The translations under genes and the position numbers were made by a program. Positions 15,546 to 23,490 of a DNA stretch of 34,933 bases are shown piece by piece. The notes under the pieces were generated by a model. The model was not told the origin of the DNA. It did no database searches and saw only the letters and a list, made by a program, of their open reading frames with translations. The stretch is from Candidatus Bipolaricaulota bacterium (GTDB lineage: Bacteria; Bipolaricaulota; Bipolaricaulia; Bipolaricaulales; Bipolaricaulaceae). Every line of letters starts with the position of its first letter. The first letter of the stretch is position 1. The stretch spans positions 1 to 34,933 of the forward strand of contig JAUQPF010000029.1 of NCBI GenBank assembly GCA_030550535.1. Reading direction: 5' to 3'.

Positions 15546-16769
15546 TCAGAAAAGGGAAAGCTCCTTTGGCTCCTTGCCAAGGTCGATTTTGATCTCGCCG
15601 TAGACGCCGTCGTAGCCCGGGCGGATGCGGAGCTCCCCCCGCCGTACTTTCTCCAAAGCCTTTCCAAGCCGGGGAAACTCCCGCTCCACCTCGGAGGCTG
15701 GCACATCCAAAAGAACCGAAAACTCGGAGCCAAAACGCTGTACCACCCTCAGGTATTGGGCGATCACCCCCCGGGTCTCCGGCTCCTGCCCCAAAACCTG
15801 GGCGATGATCTCTTGGAGAGGAACGAGGGAGCGGTAGGGGATGGCGCCTTCGGGCTTGGCCCCTGGGGGCCGGTCCGCGAGCTCCTCCACCCGGTGCATC
15901 ACCCCTACCGTGAGGGGCTTCCCGCACACCGGACATTTGCCCCCGTGCTTCCGCGTCTCCTCCGGCGAAAACACGACCCCGCAGGCCCGATGGCCATCGT
16001 AGTGGTACTTCCCCTCCTCGGGGAAGAACTCCACGGTGAAAAGGAACCTTTTGGGGTCACGGGTGCGCAGGGCCCCCACCACGGCCGAGTAGGAAAGTTC
16101 TGGAAGTTCAAAGACGCAGGCTTCGCGGCCCAACCGGGTGGGCGAGTGGGCATCGGAAAAGGAGACAAGGGTCACCCCATCCAGGGAGGAGAGGCGCCAG
16201 TTCATGGGGGGATCCGAGGAGAGCCCGGTTTCGATGGCGAAGACCTCGGGGCGGGCCCCTCCCAGCGCCTCCTCCAGGGAATCAAAGCCCGAATTGGAGC
16301 CGAACACCGACCACCAGGGGGTCCAGGCATGGGCGGGGATGATCACCGCCTTTGGGCTTGCGGACCGCACGGCCTCCACAAGCTTTTCCCCGCTTACTCC
16401 CAGGGTGGGCCGGCCATCGGCAGCGAGGTTCCCCAAGGCCCCGAGTTCCCGGCTGATCCGGGCGGCGTCCTCCGCGCTTGGCGCAAGGAGCAGGAAGTGC
16501 ACGCGCCGAAGCCTCCCCCCAAAGCTCCACACCGCCGCCACCTCCGCGGTGAAAAGGAAGTGGGTCCCCTCGTATTCGTAGACGCCCTCGCCCGCGGGGC
16601 GCAGCGCGGCCACAAGCTCCTTGAACCAACCAGGATGGGTGAAATCGCCGGTCCCCAAAAGCGTGATCCCCTTGAGCTTGGCCCAGCGGGCCAGGCCAGG
16701 AAGGCCCATGTCCTCGCTCGTGGCCCGGGAATAACGCGAATGGAGGTGCAGATCAGCGATCACCCGCAT
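15546..16769 (-). CDS. Endonuclease Q (EndoQ), PHP-family DNA repair nuclease
   Basis: A 407-residue PHP-domain protein matching the EndoQ family (COG1379), first described in Pyrococcus furiosus. EndoQ cuts DNA 5' of deaminated bases (uracil, hypoxanthine, xanthine) and abasic sites. The metal-binding PHP motifs are D6-L-H8-L-H10, GTGDFTHP at 39-46, PAHAWTPW at 145-152 and SDAHSP at 205-210. A zinc-binding insert follows at about 260-282 (H260, C263, C279, C282). The C-terminal domain has the family's LAEIIAQVLG-like and FGSEFSVLLDVP segments and ends in RIRPGYDGVYGEIKI. It is common in Thermococcales and some methanogens, and known in only some bacteria. The ATG at 16769 gives the family start MRVIADLHLHSRYS. 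It precedes the CoA-transferase by 3 bases. Confidence 0.88.
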   Translation of the reverse strand: MRVIADLHLHSRYSRATSEDMGLPGLARWAKLKGITLLGTGDFTHPGWFKELVAALRPAGEGVYEYEGTHFLFTAEVAAVWSFGGRLRRVHFLLLAPSAEDAARISRELGALGNLAADGRPTLGVSGEKLVEAVRSASPKAVIIPAHAWTPWWSVFGSNSGFDSLEEALGGARPEVFAIETGLSSDPPMNWRLSSLDGVTLVSFSDAHSPTRLGREACVFELPELSYSAVVGALRTRDPKRFLFTVEFFPEEGKYHYDGHRACGVVFSPEETRKHGGKCPVCGKPLTVGVMHRVEELADRPPGAKPEGAIPYRSLVPLQEIIAQVLGQEPETRGVIAQYLRVVQRFGSEFSVLLDVPASEVEREFPRLGKALEKVRRGELRIRPGYDGVYGEIKIDLGKEPKELSLF

Positions 16770-16771
16770 CG

Positions 16772-16777
16772 TACAAT
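16772..16777 (+). promoter_or_regulatory. -10 box for a leaderless flavodoxin transcript
   Basis: TACAAT lies 9 bases before the ATG at 16787, with no Shine-Dalgarno site between. It sits in the 17-base gap to the divergent EndoQ start, so the two genes must share this very small control region. Confidence 0.45.
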
Positions 16778-16786
16778 TGAAACGCT

Positions 16787-17221
16787 ATGGCGGGGAAGGT
16801 GTACGTGGTGTACGCCTCGCTCACGGGGAACACCCGCAAGGTGGCCCAGGCCATGGCGGAAGCCGTGGGGGCGACCCTGGCGGACGTGCGGGAGGATCCC
16901 TTGCCCAAGGTGGAGCCGGGGGACGTGATCTTCGTGGGCGACGGGGTCTATGGGGGGCGTCCCTCGGGAGCCCTGCGCCGGGCCCTCGCGGCCTGGACGC
17001 TTCCCAGGGGCGTTAAGGCCGCGGTGTTCGGCACCTACGGCGGCCGGCCCAGCCAGATTTCGATCCTGGAGCGGATCCTTGCGGAGAAGGGGGCCCAGGT
17101 GGTGGACCGCTTCTCCTGCCTTGGGCGGGATTGGTTCCTGTTGGGCCTTGTGGGCCGGGGTCGGCCCTCGGCGGAGGACCTCAAGGCCGCCCAGGCGTTC
17201 GCCCGGCGCGTCGTGGGCTGA
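16787..17221 (+). CDS. Flavodoxin-like FMN protein
   Basis: A 144-residue flavodoxin-fold protein. The N-terminal strand KVYVVYAS runs into the FMN phosphate loop SLTGNT (11-16). A second flavin-contact region, GDGVYGGRPS, lies near 51-60, and a third, FGTYGGRPS, near 82-90. Size and motifs suit a small electron carrier or flavodoxin-domain protein. Oddly, the acidic residues that surround the isoalloxazine ring in classic flavodoxins are few; the loops are Gly/Arg-rich. It may work with the ferredoxin-linked enzymes encoded elsewhere in the window (korABC), but this is a guess. It converges on metK with an 8-base gap. Confidence 0.85.
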   Translation: MAGKVYVVYASLTGNTRKVAQAMAEAVGATLADVREDPLPKVEPGDVIFVGDGVYGGRPSGALRRALAAWTLPRGVKAAVFGTYGGRPSQISILERILAEKGAQVVDRFSCLGRDWFLLGLVGRGRPSAEDLKAAQAFARRVVG

Positions 17222-17229
17222 AAAGCTGT

Positions 17230-18423
17230 TCATCGCTTGACGGGGGCTCCCACGGCCCGAAGGAGCTGCTCCACCTTCGCGGGCTTCTCCCAGGGCGCGT
17301 CCAGGTCCAAACGGCCGAAGTGGCCGTAGCAGGAGAACGGCTCGTAGATGGGCCGGCGCAGATCCAGCTCCTCGATGATCGCGGCCGGCCGGAAGTCAAA
17401 GAGCTCCTCCACCGCTCGCCGCAAGGCCGAAAGAGAGACCTTCTCCGTCCCGAAGGTCTCCACGTTGAGGGCCAAAGGCCGGGCTCTCCCGATGGCGTAG
17501 GCCACCTGGATCTCGCATTCCTCCGCCAGGCCCGCGGCCACGAGGTTCACCGCCACGTACCGCGCGTAGTACGAGGCGGAGCGGTCCACCTTCGTCGGGT
17601 CCTTCCCGGAGAAGGCGCCGCCTCCATGGGACCCGTAGCCGCCGTAGGTGTCGGCGATGATCTTCCGTCCGGTCATGCCCGTGTCGGAGGCGGGCCCGCC
17701 GATCACGAACCGGCCCGAGGTGTTCACGAAGACCTGGGTCTCCTCGTCCATCCAGCCGTCGAGGACCGGCTCCACCACATACCTTTTGAGGTCCTCCCGA
17801 AGCTGCTCGAGCTCCACGTCCTCCGCGTGTTGGGCGGCCAAGAGCACCGTGTGCACCCGAATGGGCTTGCCGTTCTCGTACTCCACGGTGACCTGGGTCT
17901 TCCCGTCCGGGCGGAGGTACGGGAGGCTCCCCTCTTTGCGCACTTGAGCGAGCCTTTTCGCGAGTTTATGGGCGAGGACGATGGGGAGGGGCATGCGCTC
18001 CGGGGTCTCCGTGGTGGCGTAGCCGAACATGATGCCCTGGTCGCCGGCGCCAAGAACGTCCTTGGGCTCGGTGGATCCGGCCTTGGCCTCCTGGGAGCGG
18101 AGCACGGCCTGGGCGATGTCCGGGGATTGCTGGCGGATGAGGTTGGCCACGGCGCAAGCGTCGGGAGCGATCCCGTACTCGGGCTTCACATAGCCCACGT
18201 CGGCGAGGACCCTGCGGGCGATGCGGCCCGGATCGAAGCAGGCGGTGGTGGTGACCTCCCCGCCCACCACGATGAGGCCCTGCATCACGAACGTCTCGCA
18301 GGCCACGCGCCCGTAAGGATCCTGGGCCAAAACTGCGTCCAGGACAGCATCCGAAATGCGATCCGCGAGTTTGTCCGGATGCCCCTCGGTCACGGATTCC
18401 GCGGTGATGAGTTTGCGGGCCAC
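17230..18423 (-). CDS. metK: S-adenosylmethionine synthetase
   Basis: MetK makes S-adenosylmethionine from methionine and ATP. The 397-residue protein starts MARKLITAESVTEGHPDK, with the ATP-binding GHPDK at 14-18. The later signatures GAGDQGIMFGYA and GGGAFSGKDPTKVDRS are intact, as is the C-terminal DRSASYYARYVAVN region. The start is GTG at 18423, 5 bases after AAGGAGG; an ATG ten codons upstream is open but lacks such a site and would add an unusual leader. A promoter lies at 18453-18481. Confidence 0.96.
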   Translation of the reverse strand: MARKLITAESVTEGHPDKLADRISDAVLDAVLAQDPYGRVACETFVMQGLIVVGGEVTTTACFDPGRIARRVLADVGYVKPEYGIAPDACAVANLIRQQSPDIAQAVLRSQEAKAGSTEPKDVLGAGDQGIMFGYATTETPERMPLPIVLAHKLAKRLAQVRKEGSLPYLRPDGKTQVTVEYENGKPIRVHTVLLAAQHAEDVELEQLREDLKRYVVEPVLDGWMDEETQVFVNTSGRFVIGGPASDTGMTGRKIIADTYGGYGSHGGGAFSGKDPTKVDRSASYYARYVAVNLVAAGLAEECEIQVAYAIGRARPLALNVETFGTEKVSLSALRRAVEELFDFRPAAIIEELDLRRPIYEPFSCYGHFGRLDLDAPWEKPAKVEQLLRAVGAPVKR

Positions 18424-18452
18424 CTTCGCCTCCTTCTTGGTGCGAACGTTCA

Positions 18453-18481
18453 AGCCTACCGTAAACCGCCCTTTGGGCCAA
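18453..18481 (-). promoter_or_regulatory. Promoter of metK
   Basis: TTGGCC (18476-18481) and TAGGCT (18453-18458) on the minus strand are 17 bases apart. The transcript would begin near 18446, with a leader of about 23 bases that contains the Shine-Dalgarno site. The same TTGGCC hexamer is seen before the GlcNAc-1-P transferase gene. No SAM riboswitch is possible in so short a leader. Confidence 0.5.
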
Positions 18482-18482
18482 C

Positions 18483-18512
18483 TTCCGCGCGGCCTGGCCT
18501 TTGCGCTAAACT
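18483..18512 (+). promoter_or_regulatory. Possible promoter of the ndk operon
   Basis: TTCCGC (18483-18488) and TAAACT (18507-18512) are 18 bases apart. It is back to back with the metK promoter. The -35 match is weak. Confidence 0.35.
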
Positions 18513-18542
18513 TGTGTTTTGGACCAGCGCGAAGGAGGATCC

Positions 18543-18992
18543 ATGGAGCGCACTCTTATTTTGCTCAAGCCTGATGCCGTCCAGCGACGGCTTGTGGGAC
18601 GCATCATTGCCCGCATCGAGGAAAAGGGGCTCAAGATCGTGGGGCTCAAGATGATCCGGGTCTCTCGGGAGCTCGCGGAGCAGCACTACGCCGAGCACCG
18701 GGAGAAGCCCTTTTATCCGGAGCTCGTCTCGTTCATCACCTCCGCGCCGGTGGTGGCCGTGGTGGTGGAGGGGCCGCGGGCGGTGGAGGTGGTGCGGAAG
18801 ATGATGGGGAAGACCAACCCTCTTGAGGCCGAGCCGGGCACGATCCGCGGGGACTTCGGGCTTTCGGTGACCATGAACCTCATCCATGGCTCGGACTCCC
18901 CGGCCTCCGCGGCCCGGGAGATCGCCCTCTTCTTCCGGGAGGACGAGCTTGTGAGCTATACCCTGGCGGATTCCGTTTGGCTCGGAGGCTGA
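18543..18992 (+). CDS. ndk: Nucleoside diphosphate kinase
   Basis: Ndk balances nucleoside triphosphate pools by passing phosphate from ATP to NDPs through a phosphohistidine. The 149-residue protein has the start [15 protein letters not shown], the active-site histidine H115 in NLIHGSDS, and the GTIRGDFG segment just before it. The ATG at 18543 is 5 bases after AAGGAGG; an upstream in-frame ATG overlaps the leader. It heads a five-gene operon and lies 1 base before valS. Confidence 0.96.
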   Translation: MERTLILLKPDAVQRRLVGRIIARIEEKGLKIVGLKMIRVSRELAEQHYAEHREKPFYPELVSFITSAPVVAVVVEGPRAVEVVRKMMGKTNPLEAEPGTIRGDFGLSVTMNLIHGSDSPASAAREIALFFREDELVSYTLADSVWLGG

Positions 18993-18993
18993 G

Positions 18994-21615
18994 ATGCTTC
19001 CTTCCCGCTACAACCCCAACGAAGTCGAGCCCAAGATCCTCGCCCGCTGGGAGAAAACGGGCTGGGTCTGTGACCCCTTAAGCGGCAAGAAACCCTTCGC
19101 CATCGTGATCCCGCCCCCCAACATCACGGGAAGGCTTCACATGGGCCACGCCCTCAACAACACCCTCCAGGACGTGGTGATCCGCTTCAAGCGCATGGAC
19201 GGCTACGAGGCCTGCTGGTTCCCGGGCACGGACCACGCGGGCATCGCTACCCAAACCGTGGTGGAGATGGAGCTCCTCAAAGAGGGAAAGACCCGCAAGG
19301 ACTTGGGGCGGGAGGCCTTCCTGGCTCGGGTCTGGCAGTGGAAGGAGAAGTACGGGAACGAGATCGTGGAGCAGCTTAAAGCCCTGGGGTGCTCCTGTGA
19401 CTGGTCGCGCCTGCGGTTCACCCTGGATCCTGGGCTTTCCTGGGCCGTGCGCACGGCCTTTGTGCGCCTCTACCGCGAGGGTTTGATCTATCGGGGCGAG
19501 TACCTCATCAACTGGTGCCCCCGCTGCGAGACGGCCCTCTCCGATCTTGAGGTCGAGCACGAGGAGATCCAGGGGAACCTGTACTTCGTGCGCTATCCCC
19601 TGGAGGGCGGGGGCTACGTCACGGTGGCCACCACCCGGCCGGAGACGATGCTGGGGGACACAGCTCTAGCCGTGAACCCCAAGGACGAGCGCTACCGCCA
19701 CCTTCTCGGAAGGACCGCGATCCTTCCCGTGCTTGGGCGGAGGCTCCCGATCGTGGCCGCGGAGGAAGTGGATCCCGAGTTCGGCACGGGTGTTCTCAAG
19801 ATCACCCCGGCCCACGATCCCGTGGACTTTCAGATCGGGCAACGCTTAGGGCTTCCGGCGATCAACGTCCTGAACGGCGACGGCACCATCAACGAGAACG
19901 GCGGACCCTTCGCGGGGATGGACCGGTTCCGCGCCCGCGAGGCCCTGGTGGAGCGCCTCCGCGCCGAAGGGCTCCTTGAGAAGATCGTGCCCTATCGGCA
20001 CGCCGTGGGCCACTGCCAGCGCTGCCGCACCATGGTGGAGCCCCGCCTCTCCGTGCAGTGGTTCGTGCGCACAAAGCCTTTGGCGGAGCCGGCCCTCCGG
20101 GTGGTCCAAGAGGGGAAAATCCGGTTCATCCCGGAGCGCTGGACCAAGGTTTATTTCGATTGGCTCACGAACATCCGGGACTGGTGCATCTCCCGCCAGC
20201 TTTGGTGGGGCCACCGCATCCCCGCCTGGTACGGCCCGGATAGCGCGATCTTCGTGGCCATGGATGAGGAGGAAGCCCGCGCGCTCGCCCGCGCCCACTA
20301 CGGAAAGGACGTGGAGCTCCGCCAGGACGAGGACGTCTTGGACACCTGGTTCTCCTCGGCCCTCTGGCCCTTCTCCGTGATGGGCTGGCCCGAGGAGACC
20401 CTGGACCTTCGGACCTTCTACCCCACGGACCTCCTCATCACCGGCTTCGACATCCTCTTTTTCTGGGTGGCGCGCATGGTCATGATGGGCCTGCACTTCT
20501 TGGGCGAGGTCCCGTTCCGGGTGGTCCTCATCACCCCCCTCATCGTGGATGAGCGGGGCCAGAAGATGAGCAAGACCCGGGGGAACGTGATCGACCCCCT
20601 GGAGCTCATTCAAAGCCACGGCGCGGATGCCCTGCGCTTCACCATGGTCCATATCTCTGGGAAGGGCCGCTCCGCCCGGTTCTCCCGCAGCCTCCTCGAT
20701 GAGTCCCGCGACTTTCTCAACAAGATCTGGAACATGGCCCGCTTCATCCTCACGAACACGGAGGATCTCCCCGAGGGGCTCGCCCTTTCCGGCCGGCCGC
20801 TCGCCTGGGAGGACCGCTGGGTCCTCTCCCGGCTTCAGGCAGTGATCGACGAGGTCCGCGATTACTTGGAGCGCTACCTCTTCCATCTGGCCGCGGAGAG
20901 CCTGTACCACTTCGTGTGGGGCGAGGTCTGCGACTGGTATCTGGAGCTCGCTAAGGTTCGGCTCTACGGGGAGGACCTGGAGGCCCGGCGCACCGCCCAG
21001 CTCGTGTTGCGCACCCTCCTCGCGGCCATCGTCCGCCTCCTTCACCCTGTCCTCCCCTACATCACCGAGGAGATCGGGAGCTATTTAGGGATGGAGGTCT
21101 CGCGGAGCGCGTACCCCAAGAGCGATCCGAGCCTTCGAGACCCGGAGGCCGAGGCCGTCCTCTCCGCGTTCCAGGCGCTTGTGCGGGAGGTGCGAGCCCT
21201 GAGGGCGGAGCTCGGGCTCGATCCGGGCCGGGAACTGGAGCTCGTGGTGACCGGGGGGGCGCAAGCGGAGCGGATCCTTTCGGAGCTAGGGCCGGCGCTG
21301 GCGCGCCTGGCGCGGGTGCGGCCCCGGCTGGCCTTGGGGGCCGCGGCTCCCGCCACCGCGGCCCACGGCCTCGCCGCCGACCTTTCCTTCTTCATCCCTC
21401 TTGAAGGGAAGCTGGACTGGGCGGCGGTGGAGGCGCGCCTCCGCAAGACCCTGGCCAAGGTGGAGGCGGAGCTTACGGGCCTGGAGGAGCGCTTGGCAAG
21501 CCCGGAGTTTCGGGAGCGGGCGCCGGAGGAGGTCGTGGCCGAGGCGGAGGGGCGGGCCCAGGAGCTACGGGCTCGAAAAATCCGGCTCCTTCGCCTCCTT
21601 GGGGGCGAGCGGTGA
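18994..21615 (+). CDS. valS: Valyl-tRNA synthetase
   Basis: ValRS charges tRNA-Val. The 873-residue class I enzyme has the HIGH-type motif HMGH at 49-52 within PPNITGRLHMGHA and the KMSKS-type motif KMSKT at 524-528. The editing (CP1) domain has TTRPETMLGDTA. A zinc-type cluster NWCPRCETALSDLEVEHE lies in the insertion region. The anticodon-binding domain follows, and the C-terminus is a charged coiled coil (about 805-873), as in other bacterial ValRS. GGAGG lies 6 bases before the ATG. Its TGA overlaps the GTG of the next gene. Confidence 0.97.
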   Translation: MLPSRYNPNEVEPKILARWEKTGWVCDPLSGKKPFAIVIPPPNITGRLHMGHALNNTLQDVVIRFKRMDGYEACWFPGTDHAGIATQTVVEMELLKEGKTRKDLGREAFLARVWQWKEKYGNEIVEQLKALGCSCDWSRLRFTLDPGLSWAVRTAFVRLYREGLIYRGEYLINWCPRCETALSDLEVEHEEIQGNLYFVRYPLEGGGYVTVATTRPETMLGDTALAVNPKDERYRHLLGRTAILPVLGRRLPIVAAEEVDPEFGTGVLKITPAHDPVDFQIGQRLGLPAINVLNGDGTINENGGPFAGMDRFRAREALVERLRAEGLLEKIVPYRHAVGHCQRCRTMVEPRLSVQWFVRTKPLAEPALRVVQEGKIRFIPERWTKVYFDWLTNIRDWCISRQLWWGHRIPAWYGPDSAIFVAMDEEEARALARAHYGKDVELRQDEDVLDTWFSSALWPFSVMGWPEETLDLRTFYPTDLLITGFDILFFWVARMVMMGLHFLGEVPFRVVLITPLIVDERGQKMSKTRGNVIDPLELIQSHGADALRFTMVHISGKGRSARFSRSLLDESRDFLNKIWNMARFILTNTEDLPEGLALSGRPLAWEDRWVLSRLQAVIDEVRDYLERYLFHLAAESLYHFVWGEVCDWYLELAKVRLYGEDLEARRTAQLVLRTLLAAIVRLLHPVLPYITEEIGSYLGMEVSRSAYPKSDPSLRDPEAEAVLSAFQALVREVRALRAELGLDPGRELELVVTGGAQAERILSELGPALARLARVRPRLALGAAAPATAAHGLAADLSFFIPLEGKLDWAAVEARLRKTLAKVEAELTGLEERLASPEFRERAPEEVVAEAEGRAQELRARKIRLLRLLGGER

Positions 21616-22769
21616 GCATCTGGGCCGAGCTCTCCCAGGAGGCGCTTCCGGGCCTGGGCCGGGTGCGCCGGCTCCTGGCCCACCTCGGGCATCCTGAGGA
21701 AGGCCTCCCCGTCGTCGCCGTGGCCGGGGCTCACGGCAAAACCTCGGTGATCGGGGTCCTCGAGAGCGTCCTCAACGCGGCCGGCATCCCCGTGGGCGTG
21801 GTGACCTCCCCCGACCATCCCCATCCCTGGGAGGCCGCGCGGCTTGGGGGTGAGCCCCTGTCCCGCGCGCGCCTGGAGGCCTTGGTGATTCAGGCGGTGC
21901 GCCCCTGGGAGGACTTCGAGGAACTGGGCCGGCCCACGCCCCAGGAGGCCGTGCTCGCCGCGGCCTTGGCCCACTTCGCCGCCGCAGAGGCCGAGCTCGT
22001 CCTTTTGGAGCGCACCATAGGCGGTCCCTGGGATCCCACGAACTGCCTGCGGCCGCGGCTTTCCCTCCTCACCCACGTCGTTCCTCCGGAGAGCGCGGAG
22101 TGGGAGGTGAAGGGGCTGGCCCAGCCGGGTGTCCCCCTCCTCACCGTGGAGGAGGAGGCCTTGGTGGCCTTGGCCGAGGCCTGCCGGGCCGTCGGTGCCG
22201 CCTTGAGCCTCGTGGACCCCCAGGACGTGGAGCTCTTGGAGCTTCGTTGGGATCGGGCCGTCTGGCACTCCCGTTCCGATCCTTTCTCCCTGGGGCCGTT
22301 CGAGACCCCCTTCCTTGGGGCGTACCAGGCCCCAAACCTCGCGGTTTCCCTGGCCACCCTGGCCGAGCTCCTTGGAGGGTTTGGGCTTTCGCGCGCCGCC
22401 GTGGAGGAAGGTCTTCACCGGCTCTTCCTCCCTTGCCGGTTTGAGCTCGTGCATCGCGGGCCCTGGGTGGTGCTGGACGCCGCCCAAAGCCCGGCGGCCG
22501 CTCAGGCCCTCTCCCTGGCGCTGGAGCCCCTTCCGCCCCATAGGGGACAGCGGCACTTGCTCCTCGCCCATCCCTCCTCCACAGTGGTCGAGGAAATGTT
22601 CAAAGTCCTGCGTCCCGCGTTCTTCTGGGCGGAGAGCGTTCCTCCTTCGGAGCTTGCGGAGGCCGCGGAGCGCTTGGCCTCCCGGCTTTCTGTGGAGGAC
22701 GTGCTTTTGGTGGTGGGGCCGTTCCCAACCCTTTGGGAGGTGCGGCGTGTCTTTATCCCGGCTCCTTGA
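21612..22769 (+). CDS. Divergent FolC-like Mur ligase family protein
   Basis: A 385-residue ATP-dependent ligase most like folylpolyglutamate/dihydrofolate synthase, which adds glutamate to folates. The order of motifs fits: P-loop at 39-45, TSPDHP (65-70) where FolC has TSPH, E133 in LLERTIGGPWDPTN (the FolC ExGLGGxxDxTN motif), GAYQAPNLAVSLA (FolC GxHQxxNA), and LPCRFELV before DAAQSP at 289-294. Two motifs are off: the P-loop is GAHGKTS rather than GTNGKGS, and DAAQSP replaces DGAHNP. The P-loop instead resembles Mur ligases (GTHGKT). It may be a real but divergent FolC or act on another substrate. GTG start in a GTGA overlap with valS. Confidence 0.75.
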   Translation: MSIWAELSQEALPGLGRVRRLLAHLGHPEEGLPVVAVAGAHGKTSVIGVLESVLNAAGIPVGVVTSPDHPHPWEAARLGGEPLSRARLEALVIQAVRPWEDFEELGRPTPQEAVLAAALAHFAAAEAELVLLERTIGGPWDPTNCLRPRLSLLTHVVPPESAEWEVKGLAQPGVPLLTVEEEALVALAEACRAVGAALSLVDPQDVELLELRWDRAVWHSRSDPFSLGPFETPFLGAYQAPNLAVSLATLAELLGGFGLSRAAVEEGLHRLFLPCRFELVHRGPWVVLDAAQSPAAAQALSLALEPLPPHRGQRHLLLAHPSSTVVEEMFKVLRPAFFWAESVPPSELAEAAERLASRLSVEDVLLVVGPFPTLWEVRRVFIPAP

Positions 22770-23490
22770 GGAGGTGCGGGCCCGCCCCCTTCCCCAGCAT
22801 GTGGCCATCATCATGGACGGGAACGGCCGCTGGGCCAAAGCCCGGGGCCTTCCCCGCACCGAGGGCCACCGCCAGGGCGGCCGGACCGTGGAGCGCATCG
22901 CCCGCTTCGTGGCCCAAGAGAAGCTCTTCCCCTACCTCACCGTGTTCGCCTTCTCCACGGAGAACTGGGACCGCCCCCAGGCGGAACGGGAGTTCCTTTT
23001 CGCCACCCTGGAGGAGTTCGCCCGCACCCGCGTGGAGGAGCTCGTGAAAAACGGGGTTCAGCTTCGGATCCTTGGGGATCTTGGGCCTTTCCCCCCGCGT
23101 CTTCGCGAGGCGCTAGAGCAGGCGCGGGATGCCACGAAAGAGGGGGGGAACCTGGTGTTCACCGTGGCCCTGAACTTCGGGGGCCGTTGGGACGTCCTCA
23201 TTGCCGCCCGGCGCGCCGTGGAGTTGGCCGCGCAGGGGAAACTTCGGCCTGAGGAGCTCACCTTGGAGCGATTTAGGGAGCTCCTTCCTGGGGGGGCCTT
23301 GCCTGATCCGGACCTCATCATCCGCACCGGAGGTCACCAGCGCCTCTCCAACTTTTTCCTCTTCGAGGCCGCCTACACCGAGTTCTATTTCACCCCCACC
23401 CTCTGGCCCGACTTCACGGAAGAGGAGCTTCTTTTGGCCCTGCGCGATTTCCAAGGGCGCACCCGGAACTTCGGAAAGGTGACGGTTTGA
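22747..23490 (+). CDS. uppS: Undecaprenyl (cis-prenyl) diphosphate synthase
   Basis: UppS extends farnesyl diphosphate with isopentenyl units to make the C55 lipid carrier for peptidoglycan and surface glycans. The 247-residue protein has the diphosphate-binding HVAIIMDGNGRWAK with D24, FAFSTENW, LNFGGRWDVL and the C-terminal RLSNFFLFEAAYTEFYF. In the usually invariant R-T-G-G-E motif the glutamate is replaced by H197 (codon CAC at 23335). The start is GTG at 22747, 6 bases after GGGAGG; the alternative GTG at 22774 abuts a purine run with no spacing. It overlaps the FolC-like gene by 23 bases. Followed directly by cdsA, as in many bacteria. Confidence 0.93.
   Translation: MSLSRLLEEVRARPLPQHVAIIMDGNGRWAKARGLPRTEGHRQGGRTVERIARFVAQEKLFPYLTVFAFSTENWDRPQAEREFLFATLEEFARTRVEELVKNGVQLRILGDLGPFPPRLREALEQARDATKEGGNLVFTVALNFGGRWDVLIAARRAVELAAQGKLRPEELTLERFRELLPGGALPDPDLIIRTGGHQRLSNFFLFEAAYTEFYFTPTLWPDFTEEELLLALRDFQGRTRNFGKVTV

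Noticed and set aside
18424-18482. SAM riboswitch before metK
   Set aside because: The leader after the predicted start is only about 23 bases, too short for any known SAM-binding RNA.
21081-22898. Long antisense frame across the ends of valS, the FolC-like gene and uppS
   Set aside because: Crosses three motif-confirmed genes and shows no recognisable domain.
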